64,000 bases of DNA from Hawksworthiomyces lignivorus (lineage: Eukaryota > Ascomycota > Sordariomycetes > Ophiostomatales > Ophiostomataceae), in contig NTMA01000112.1 of NCBI GenBank assembly GCA_002917075.1, positions 62,001 through 126,000 on the forward strand, in the 5' to 3' direction. Positions within the stretch are counted from its first letter, which is position 1. Every line of letters begins with the position of its first letter. The translations under genes were made by a program, and so were the position numbers. Below the pieces are notes generated by a model. It did not search any database. It was not told where the DNA came from and saw nothing but the letters and a program-made list of their open reading frames with translations. Below are positions 43,931-54,083 of this stretch, in pieces.

Positions 43931-45919
43931 TTACACAATCAATACATCACAGTCAAGTTCATGCATGACCTGACGCCAGTCCACCGTAATTTGCCCAAGA
44001 TCTAACATATGACCCGACATTGTAGCGATAGCTTCTCGGCGGCGCCAAATCTCCTCCAACACTCGCCGAAGTCCGTTCCGATTCCCCAATCCAAATGACA
44101 TAGCTGTTTTGAGCCACTCTCGTGAGGCCTGTAGGTCTTGTTCTGTGTAGGCTTCTGCCGCGGCAATAAAAGCTGGCCAAATAGAAAAATTACTTGGCAT
44201 ATCCCGGCTGAGAGCGAAGAAAGATGTGACATAAGTGAAGGTCTCGGAGACATAGTGACGCACAGCGCATGGTAGGACATCTAGAAGAGTCCGATATAAA
44301 TAGATGTAGGTAGCATGTAGAAAGGCTTGATTCTGAGCGTGTTCAACAGACAACCGGACGTCTTGCGGACTTTTAAGAAGAATAGCGGCCAGGTTGAGCT
44401 TACATGAATTCAATAGGGAAAGAATATGCTGCAGAAGGTCATCCCTAGCATCGACATCGACCGTACTTTGATGTCGCCGATCTCGGTACTCTGTGATGCT
44501 AGCAATACATTGAAGTACCACTCGCGGAGCGCCGATCGTAAATCCAAACCCAGGAGAGAACAAAATTGATGCTAATTCTCCAATGTCGTGTGTCGTTCCA
44601 GTGCCTTCGGAGCCTCTCTCTCCACTTTGCAATGTTTTTTCCAGCCTAATCCTTCGAAGAAATCTCATGTTTGATGTTTCCCCAATAATCCTAACAATGA
44701 TTAGGCTTTGCAGTGAAACACATGCTAAGTCGTCCACACCTTTCCACGGTCCAGAAGCAGAGTGTTGCTCAAATAGCTTCCAAGCGCCTTCAAAATGGCA
44801 TCTCCACTTGTGTGGTTCACCACTGTATACTTCGACAAACATGAGGCTACTGACAGCCGCGATCATATCAGAGAATGCCTCTTTCTCTACATTTGCAATG
44901 TGAGGTAGCAGATGTTGTATTGAGTTTCCATATAGCCTTGTAGCTGTGGCTAACATCTGAGAATCTCGATCGCGCAAATGTGCAATATTGAAAGCAGCAT
45001 GTGCTAGAATAGCATTACGCAAAGCCTTTTGGTAGGGTGAACCGTGGATCAGAGCTGCTGCAGGATAATAGCTTTTCCATACATTCCGCGGATGCTCGTA
45101 AGGCAGCATTAAGGCTGCCACATGGCTAACGTAGTGATGGAATAAGAAGCGCTCAAGATATGTGGAATCCACAAACCATTCCATCGATCTTGGAATAGTT
45201 GTTGCTTCCAAAATACATGGCCTCGATATAGACAGTACGGAAGGAACTGTAGAGGGCGATAACAACGGAGAATATTGAATGATGCCTGGAGATAGGGCAC
45301 CTTCGACATCAGGGAAGAATTCTGCGTCCATGAAATGGGAGACTGCGGGAACCGCGGGGAACAATCCAAATGGATTGTGTGTTGCTAGCGGCCAGAAATC
45401 CAGCTTCGCAGTATCTTTCGCTTCGTCTAACTGATTTATAATAAAATCCACGACATCAGATGACAGCGTTTTGAAGCCATTCCAGGTACTCTCTATGAAG
45501 CACATTGTATCCATTAGCATATCGGTCAAAAAAGAATAAGCAAGAGCTTGACTAAGTTGACCTACCGCAAGGAAGTACTCTTCGACTATCATTTCCGGCA
45601 TCTATAACACTCTTGCCGCCTTCTACCTGAACCCAGATAAACTTGGCATCATATCCAGGGCAGGGCTTACCGAGGCGACAACAAGCAATACAGCTCGGTG
45701 TCGCCTCGTCACACTAGAGAGGAGCAGTAAGTACAAGTTCTAAAGGAGAGATAAGAATGCAGTGCCTTGCAAACCTTGATCTTTCTTGTCCTGCATCTGG
45801 AGCAACCCTATTTTAGTCATGAGACGCAAAACTTTAGCTGCAATTTACTCTCATGAGCGGAGAGATATCGAATATATGTGATGCCTTACCGTAAATGTCC
45901 GATTTCGTTTCCTACCCAT
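43931..45919 (-). CDS. Zn2Cys6 transcription factor with PF11951-type domain, four exons
   Basis: Predicted exons are 45919-45890, 45807-45775, 45713-45566 and 45492-43931. They total 1773 nt, coding 590 aa. The zinc cluster is split by introns and appears only after splicing: M-G-R-K-R-N-R-T-F-T, then Cys 12, 15, 22, 29, 32, 39. The ATG at 45601 in the long open frame is internal; it sits upstream of the last intron (45565-45493), which has a TGCTAATG branch. The rest is a Fungal_trans_2 (PF11951) body, with S-S-D-V-V-D-F, L-D-F-W-P-L and N-P-F-G early on. Its 3' end is 30 bp from the thioesterase, and the fusion enzyme lies beyond, so it is the natural candidate regulator of that pair. No lesion. 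Confidence 0.87.
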
Positions 45920-46684
45920 ATGCCTCTTTTCCGAATCGATTCAGTGAAAATATCCTTGCTGACTTGGCGGACGTTGCTCGGCGTGAATTTCCGCTTTTCT
46001 CTTTGCAATGTTATTTTACCGAAGAGAGGGTCTGTAATCCTTTTATGTTGGCAGCATGCGGAAATACATGATGAAAGGCTAGTCTGATATCGGGGTAAGA
46101 CCAATCATTCCTCGAGCCGCAAACTCGGTAAAACCTACTTGGATTGTCGGATTTGGCCTAGTTCAGAGGCATTATCTACCACATGCCTCCTAGTATCCAC
46201 TTCGGGATAAATAACCTTCAGAACTCGCACTATTCGGTACGTTAGCCCTATCTCCGCATACACGCATATACTTTTCAGATAACTAGATAAGTTGCTCAGG
46301 CGTCGTAAGATTTGAGGAGAAACTGGCATAGGGACACAGTAGCAACGGTACTTGGTGATATGTTGTCGCTGATCTAATCGAATTCTAATGCTTTATGCTG
46401 TGTACGATAATAAAATTCTATGGACGGATCCAGAAATTTGTATAAATAGGTTGTGTCGAGGCTGCCGCATTATCTGTGCTTAGAGTGGGCAGAAAAGAAG
46501 AAATTGGCCAGAGATGCAGTGGCTCCTCAAGATACTCATTGGCAAGCTTCGCTCTTTTACAGCAACTTATATCTCAACTCTCAGTTTATCAAGAACCTTG
46601 GACCGATTTTCTTGCCGCTCTCAGTTTGTTGATTGTGTGTTTATATTCGGATCTCCTCTTGCATAATTCGGCAATACTTTTACA
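45920..46684. promoter_or_regulatory. divergent intergenic region, regulator and amino-acid permease
   Basis: 765 bp between the regulator start (45919) and the permease start (46685). It contains CTTCGGGATAA at 46200-46210, identical to the site in the fusion/thioesterase promoter. Frames here (45878, 45886, 46135, and the 5' part of 46476) are not supported as genes. Confidence 0.45.
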
Positions 46685-48912
46685 ATGGAGAAAAACCAGA
46701 TGGAATCACCTCCTGCCATACCCGTCACTTCCCAAACGGTTAGTGATTCTGCGTCTGTTCGACTTGAACTGCAATATGGGCATGTTGAAAGAAGGTTGGC
46801 AGTATACCCCAGAAGAAGCACTCAGCCTAGACAGCGGCCCTAATACATCACAACATTTAGGCTCAAGAGTCGTCATATCCAGTTTATGGCATTGGGTGCG
46901 TAGTTATTTTCTCGTACAAATAACAAATCTATTTCTATACCTGCTAATTTGTTATGCTCAAGGGGGTACCATTGGAACAAGTCTCTTTCTAGGAATTGGC
47001 TCGTCCTTGTCCACTGCTGGCCCGTTGAGCCTTGTTCTAGGATTTTCCATTGCAGGTGCACTTGTCTATGGTATGATGCTGTCTCTAGGAGAGATGACCA
47101 CATGGTTACCAATTCCTGGCGCTATCCCAACGTTCTGCACTCGTTATGTAGATGATGCTTTGGGATTCGCCGTAGGTTGGAATGTACGGAAACTACACTG
47201 CGTCCCTTCCTTTCCTGTTCATTCTGCTGATCCGAACTTCAGAATTGGTATTTTGCCTCTATTGTCGTCTGCTTGGAGATCAGTGCTGCTTCGGTTATTA
47301 TCGAGTACTGGCCGGGTGCTCGAGGAATTTCGGTTGGCTTCTCCCTATTTCTTTTCCAGATGTTTATTTATTTAGGATTATACTGACTATTATTAAAAGC
47401 CAGCCGTATGGATCACAGTTATAATTGTATTTATTACTACCCTCAACATATCAGCTGTTGGTGTCTTCGGAGAAGCAGAATTTCTCTTCGCATCTATCAA
47501 ACTCATTACGATTGTTGGACTTCTTATTTCATCCATTGTCATAATGGCGGGGGGAAGTCCCACGCATAACACACTTGGCTTCCACTTTTGGAACGACCCA
47601 GGAGGTAAGCTCTATTGCATCGCTACAATGCTGGCCACCTAGCTGACTGCATCACAGCAATGAACGAATTAGCTCCTGCAACTGGCGCTACAGGACGATT
47701 TTTGGCTTTTTTCACTGTTCTCGTCTACGCGTGTTTTACTTATGCGGGCGTAGAAATGCTGGCTGCCGCCGGAGGAGAGACGCGAGATCCGCGACGGAAC
47801 ATTCCAATAGCCTTCCGGCGAGTTATATACCGCATTGTGGCTTTTTACGTCCTCGGCACCCTTTTTATGAGTTGCATTGTCGCTAGCAACGACAAAAATC
47901 TCTTAACAGCTCAGGCCAGCGGCGCACCAGGCGCAGCCCAATCTCCATGGGTGATTGGAATCCAAAATGCGGGCATTCCAGTTCTCCCCAGCCTCATAAA
48001 CGCGGTTGTACTGACGTCGGCTGTCTCTTCAGCTAATGCTTTCTTGTATACTGGGAGCCGATATCTCTATTCTCTGGCTCGCCTTGGGCAAGCACCAAGA
48101 GTCTTGCTATATTGCACAAAATCGTATGAATTAACCGCTATGTTGGAAAACGAAGATATATGGATACTAACAATGACCCTCATAGCGGAGTTCCGATATG
48201 GTGTGTCTTGGCAACAGCTTCTATTTCACTCTTGACTTACATGAACGTCTCTGTGGCGGGTTCTACCGTATTTCTTTGGGTAAGACAGTGTTACGATAGA
48301 AACGGACCACATCCGTGCTATAGCCATACTAATGTGTCGCTATACTTAACAGTTTGCCAACTTGACGACGGTGGCCAGCCTTCTGACTTGGATCTCAGTC
48401 TGTTTTGCTTTTATCCGATTTCAAAAGGCGCTGCGGGTCCAAAACGTGGCTTGTGAAAATATTTGGTTTCATAGTCGATACCAGCCTTATTTAGCGTGGG
48501 TTTCTATGGCATCGTTCACAATTATCTGCTTTTTCAATGGATTCTCTGTCTTTTTGAGTGGCAACTGGAATACCAGCAATTTTCTAGTTGCATACATTGG
48601 CATACCGTATGTGCTTGCATTTATGTAAGATGCAGACTGGTGGGCTCTGTAATTGGCTAACTTTTTCTTTTAGAATATTCGCTGCTTTTTACCTCTCCTG
48701 GAAAATTATTAAGAAGACCAAGGTGCATCCATTGGACAAGGTCGACCTAGTCACGGGCAAACAAGAAATCGACGCTCTGGAAGGTCAATGGGAGCCACGA
48801 AAAGCACGAAACATCCTGGAAAAGGTAAATTACCTGCGGGTCATAAAAGCCTTAAAAATGCTGAGGGCTAACATATATACGAAACTACCAGGCATGGTTT
48901 GCAATCGTATAA
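46685..48912 (+). CDS. YAT-family amino-acid/GABA/choline-type permease, ten exons
   Basis: Predicted exons are 46685-46794, 46861-46895, 46963-47183, 47243-47332, 47400-47604, 47658-48123, 48186-48279, 48353-48624, 48674-48824 and 48892-48912. They total 1665 nt, coding 554 aa. Splicing restores L-K-S-R-H-I-Q-F-M-A-L-G-G-T-I-G-T, the APC hallmark after the first intron. W-L-P-I-P-G-A in TM3, I-E-Y-W-P-G-A-R, F-G-E-A-E-F and Y-A-G-V-E-M are also restored. About 12 membrane spans; plasma-membrane proton-coupled amino-acid uptake is the family role. A short final exon (A-W-F-A-I-V) ends the protein. It is next to the regulator and fusion/thioesterase pair and may supply their substrate (inference). 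Stops seen in the raw frame all fall in introns; intact. Confidence 0.86.
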
Positions 48913-49490
48913 ATGGAATTATATCTCAATGGTATATGTGAAGGTAATTGATTTATGCAGAATTATTGCGTCCAGCTAAATTTCCAGTTTTAAGTAGCTG
49001 TGAAAGTCCCATATGTAACTTTACTGCAATACTGAATGCTAAAGTTTATAAATATATCGTAAAGTTCTAGATCAAAGTTTACATATGTATGTACAAACAA
49101 TAACTTTACAGCATACTTATCATATTTGAATTTAAAGAAAGAAAGTCGCAAATACATGTGCGATAAAACAAAATGCGGCTCTGTTACGTACAAATAGACA
49201 CTTAAATTTGTAGACCATTCAGCAAATCGGGTAAATAGTGCCTTGTCCGACCGCCTTGCAGCCTAATCTATTTTGTGGGCAAGTTCAGTGAAACACCCTA
49301 GGGCATATAACCTCCTCTTAAGATATTCTAATATTAACAACCGGAAATGGAATCTATATTTGACAAAGTCTGGTCGAACTTGGACGATTTAAGAGAATAT
49401 ATTGAATATAAAGACACTTTGTAGGCCTTAAATCTTGCTAGATCCTTCATCTAGTCTCCTAGTTGGTCTTGCGAAAGTTGTCGCTGCACA
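48913..49490. other. intergenic, nothing recognised
   Basis: AT-rich region between the permease and the HET-domain remnant. The small minus-strand frame at 48990-49193 has no family pattern. Confidence 0.45.
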
Positions 49491-51361
49491 ATGCAATCAT
49501 TCTCTCACCATGTTTTTCCAGAGATCACAAAGAGCCAAGGAGAGTTCCGACTGCTATATCTTCAACCCTCTATTTCCAAAGAAGTACAAGATGAATCTTT
49601 CCCGCCACCGGTTAAGTGCAACCTCGCCGTTGAATCTTTGGCCACTCCTCTCCATTATGAGGCGTTGTCGTATGTATGGGGAGACCCGGCTGACCGCGTC
49701 GACATTCTCGTGAATGGATCCGAGTTCTCCGTGACACGAAACTTGTATGATGCATTAAGGCAGCTCGTGAAGGAAGATCTAGTGAGAGTTATGTGGGTTG
49801 GTGCTATTTACATCAACCAGGCTGACTATAAGGAGAGAGCGCATCAAGTAAGCCAGATGCGGCGCATCTACGAGAATGCCCAGTGCGTGGTAGCCTTTCT
49901 GGACGACTCATATAATGGTATCGATATCGCTTTGCGATATATTTCTCTCTGCTGATAATGCCTCCCACCACATCCAGCCTGGTCTCGATCCGTGCCTTTC
50001 AGTCGATGGCCTAGATGCCAACAGCGACAAATTGGCTCTCCACCTGACCAAACTATTTTATCTGCCCTGGTGGCATCGCTTGTGGACAGTTCAAGAATAA
50101 GCTTCCGGAGAGGCATTCCAAATTTTGCAATAATCTAACTCATCTTAGATACATAGTCGCCCGAAAGGTGATCTACTGCGGTAGCCAAATCATGAAGGCT
50201 GGTGTCCTTGAACAAGGAGTTAATAATATCATGCGTCACGACCGCACGTGTTGCAATCCTGATTCGAATGCCTTCGCTCATAAACTCTTCGTATAGGACA
50301 ACAGCAATTTTACACATAATGTATGGCATGGATTTTACAGCATGAATCAGCTTACCTCTTGGGTTCATGATGCCTCGAATCAGCTTCTCGAGTATCCTTT
50401 CCACTATACTCTAAACATGTTTCGAAAACGGCTGTCGACTGATCCAAGAGACAAGATATATGCTCTTCTCGGGCTAGCCCAGAATCTAGATAGGGTCATC
50501 CACTTGAACTATGACGTACCTGTCGAAGTCGTGTATCAACGCTTCACGATTGCGTATATCGAACACAATAAAAATTTGAATCTTCTTAGCATTCTAGGCG
50601 GTCACTAACGCTTAACTAAGCTCCCTTCTTTTTGTCCCGACTGGACCATACTCCCAGGAGACGAGGTACGAAATGATGAGACATGGCTGGTTCAACTGAA
50701 TAATCGATCAATAATCTCTCCCGCTTTTTATGCAGCGTCTGGTTCATCTGTTCCACTATGAAAGCTTGGGTTTCCCGATCGTGTCATCGTGAATGGCTTC
50801 TTATTCGACAGAATCTGCGATGTGAGCCCGGAATGTTACCGCCACCCTGCTTGGATCAAGCGCCGGAAGTGGGCCAGGGATATTAACAAGCTGGGAGAGG
50901 TGGAGCGCAGCATGTTTCTGAAAGCTTTGTCCGGAGGGCTCACTTATGACGCTGAGCACTCAGTGTACATTCCCATTCCAGAAGACGCGGGAGAAGACAT
51001 CATGGCTAGGCTTGAAAAGTGGTGGGCATGGAATCTGCACGGTGAGAGTCCTAGTGGAGTAAGAGACCATTACGTAGCTTGCATCGAACAGCCTGTCCTC
51101 ACCATTAGTGCTGGTAGGAGTTTTGTCCTCACGGAAAAGGGGTATGTTGGTTATGTCGATCAGCACTATCGCCCAGGCGATCACGTGGCAATTTTAGGTG
51201 GCTGGAACGCGCCGTTCATCTTAACTCCTACAAATGCCACCGATGGAGAAGACCAATATCGGATTCTTGTTGATTCGTACCTTCACGGCATTATAAATGG
51301 AGAGGCGTTTAACCTGGCATCTAGAAAACCTGGAGAGTTTGATGAACTTATCTTAGTGTAA
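49491..51361 (+). pseudogene. HET-domain (heterokaryon incompatibility-like) gene, disrupted
   Basis: HET (PF06985) landmarks in order: Y-E-A-L-S-Y-V-W-G-D, then I-Y-I-N-Q (family usually A-I-C-I-N-Q), H-Q-V-x-Q-M and R-I-Y-E-N-A. In a shifted frame follow W-W-H-R-L-W-T-V-Q-E, M-x-R-H-D-R-T-C-C, T-D-P-R-D-K-I-Y-A-L-L-G-L-A, and a C-terminal D-S-Y-L-H-G-I. Lesions: frame change around 49915, TAA at 50098-50100 right after V-Q-E, stop near 50297, and stop near 50607. In the N-terminal signature the usual Asp is Gly and Cys is Tyr. HET proteins trigger non-self recognition and cell death on fusion; this copy cannot make a full product. The C-terminal open piece (50789-51361) is long but has no own evidence of being a gene. 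Confidence 0.78.
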
Positions 51362-51972
51362 TTTCTATGTTGTTGAGGCAGTTTAGAAGATCCGCATCGC
51401 TCTGATACGCGACGCGCATGATCGTTTGGCATGATGTTGCGGATGCGGTTTGTCGGCGACTGGCAGTAGGCACAGATGTTGCAGTAGCCGTGGTGCTAGG
51501 ACTTGTATACGTTGAAGGAAGCTTTATTATAGGATGATTCATAGTCGCTAAACTTGGAAGTACAATAGTTCTAGTTCCTTTGATACCGATGCTTTCTTTA
51601 CAACCTTGTTTGTTGATGTTGAAGGCATGCAGCAAACTGACAGTCTAGACTTGAAGCCCTTAAACTAGCCCTTCGGGCGTGATTAGCCCCTTCCTCACAT
51701 CGAGCGGCGCATTTGCATGGAACACAGTGTGTCCTACCTGATTGACTTTCGTTAACCTGTTGTTTATTGCTTTTATCTATGTTTATTTATCCTAGATTGT
51801 ATCGTGCTTTGTTTTGCAACTCCGCTGACTCATAGTTTGACTGACATGCTCGCGTAGCATGGCCTTGAATCATGCTAGAATAAGTTCTGAGCAAAAGCGA
51901 AGAGTTTGTAAGTATCGCCACGAGAAATTTGGAATCCAGTCCAAATCTGGCCAGCCTGTTCATGGATTGTAG
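51362..51972. other. intergenic, nothing recognised
   Basis: Convergent 3' region between the HET remnant and permease 2. The frame at 51348-51635 (minus) is Thr/Ser-rich low complexity without family support. Confidence 0.45.
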
Positions 51973-54083
51973 CTAAAACTCTTGTTCCCTATTGCGCTTC
52001 GATTTAGCTAGCCTTAAGCCAACCATTTCAGCAACCTCAGTCCAAAGGCCAACAGGAGGATCTGTCTCGAGTGTTTCGTACACATTGATGCTGTCTGCTT
52101 CCCATACGAGATCCACTTCATGAGAGCGTAGAAAGCGCGTGCGCTTTACCACTTTCCAGCCGAAGAATAGAATTGGAGCTAGAATGACCATAGTATAGTA
52201 GATGAAAAAGTTTTGGACGTTCCATGGCCTGAAACTGGAGTATCCGTAAAAGATCACAACAAATAGCATCCAGATGAGACCTATGTAGGCGCTGTAGGGC
52301 TGGAATCTACCAACATATGGAAGCTGTGAGCGGTCGAATTTTTGAGCTTTGCAAGCGTTGTAGAAACAGATATAGGTTGTGGTAATAACAATGTAATTGA
52401 TTATACCTCCAGCCGTGATCAAGTTCACCATCCAAGTCAGCACCACATTTGAGCCGTTTGACAGAGACAGAAATGATAGCAGTGAGAAGCACACAACGAT
52501 GGCAAAGCAGAGCAGCGGATTTCCTCCCCAGCATTTCGTCAGGATCTTGGGAGCGCGGCCTTCAAGTGCGAGACCGTACAAACTTCGCGAGGCACAGTAG
52601 CAGTACGTGTTTCCGGCCGAAAATATGCTGGTGAGGAGCAATGCATTAACAATGTGCGGCAGCACTTTGATACCTAGGTTTGACATGGCAATAACGTAGG
52701 GCGAGGCAGCAGCCGTGCCAGAACCAGATCCACCGTTCAGGGTTGGATCATTATAGGCTACAACAATACCGCAGCAGAGAGAGCCAAGTATGAAAAATGC
52801 ACCGAAACGCCAATATACCGTTTTGAATGCGGACTTGATGTAGATTCGAGGATGCTTGGCCTCAGCAGCCACCATTGAGATATACTCTGGTCCGACCACA
52901 GTGAAAGATGCAGACCAGATCGCTGCCAAAAAGCCCTCAAAGCGGCCAATGTCACCAGTCGACAGGTATTCAGCAAAAGCACCGGGTGTCTTCCAGTATC
53001 TAAATCCGTATGCGTCATGCTTAGGATTACCACCCACCATAGTAATAAATGTAAAACAGTATAGCATGACAATTAAGATAACTTTGCCAATCGAGAGCCA
53101 GAATTCCGCTTCACCGTAGACTTTCACGGCAAAAATGTTCAAAAGTCTTGAAAAATAAATAAACAGCCACGATACACCGAGCATTAGCATTCTCACATAA
53201 CTGGCTTCAAACATGTTGACTAAATGGAGGAAAGGGAGGTTATTAGTCTTGTCATTCCTCTTGAGCTCATTCTTCTCAGTCCTGCGGCAGTAGGCAATTA
53301 AGATACAAGGAGAGCCATCTCATCTTAATGTGTGCAGTAAACTAGCTTTTCTGATAAACACAGACAAGGGTAGTTGGTACTTTTACTACTGACGATTTAT
53401 TGAAAAGCCAGCAGCTAATGGTTGACTCGAGAACCGCGAGAGATTCCAGAGGAAGACAGACATAATCCTTACCACCAAGGACACAAACCTAAATACACAC
53501 GCGAGGGAAAGCAAGCCAAATCGAATACAAAACTTCCTGAAGATTATACTTACATATACGCAGCAATGGTAGCACCGCATACAGCGCCAGCCGGAATGTC
53601 GTCACGCCAGTAGGTTAGTATAACTGACAAGGCGGATATTTCAAATGGGATGAGTAGCGCCTCATATAGAAAGAAATTCCATCCGGCCATAAATCCAAAG
53701 GCGTCATCGACCCATTTCCCAGCAAGTCGAATAAAACCACCGCTGACAGGCATGTAAACGATCATTTCAGCGAGGCAGTTATTGACCAGGCCGAGAACTA
53801 TACTATAGAGGGTATACGCGATGAAAAGGCTGCCTGGACCACCCCGAATAAGGCCGTTTCCAATGCTGAGGAACAAAGCAGTGCCGATGGAACCGCCAAT
53901 AGCGATAAGTTGAATCTGTCTGTTTCTCAAGCGGCGATGTAGCGAGTCGATATTGCCAGTCGTGATTCCATCTGCGGAGCCGTTCAATGATTCAGGCTGT
54001 CCAGACTCGGCCTTCCCGGCGCCGTGCTTGGGCACGACAACGCCCACATCCCCCTGACTCTCTTCGTATGCAGGAGCAGACAT
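51973..54083 (-). CDS. second YAT-family amino-acid permease, two exons with long intron
   Basis: Predicted exons are 54083-53554 and 53146-51973, totalling 1704 nt, coding 567 aa. The N-terminus leads to L-R-N-R-Q-I-Q-L-I-A-I-G-G-S-I-G-T-A-L-F, the APC TM1 hallmark. M-P-V-S-G-G-F, G-W-N-F-F-L-Y-E, N-I-F-A-V-K-V-Y-G-E-A-E-F-W and C-A-S-R-S-L-Y follow, with about 12 spans in all. It is closer to Dip5/lysine-type members than the permease at 46685, so the two are not recent duplicates. The intron 53553-53147 is 407 bp, far longer than all others in the window; its removal joins A-Y-I-L-L-N-I-F-A-V in frame. The ATG at 53214 lies inside this intron and should not be taken as a start. Intact if the intron is right. 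Confidence 0.83.

Noticed and set aside
43931..45601. 556-aa frame as a complete regulator without DNA-binding domain
   Set aside because: Upstream short exons encode a full Zn2Cys6 cluster that splices in frame to it.
46801..46860. Apparent TAA stop in the amino-acid permease N-terminus
   Set aside because: It lies in an intron (46795-46860) with a CCTAATAC branch and TTTAG acceptor; splicing gives R-R-L-K-S-R-H-I in frame, so the gene is intact.
53146..53214. ATG at 53214 as start of a separate 413-aa permease
   Set aside because: The peptide before the family region is intronic; joining 53554 to 53146 gives a continuous permease of normal length.
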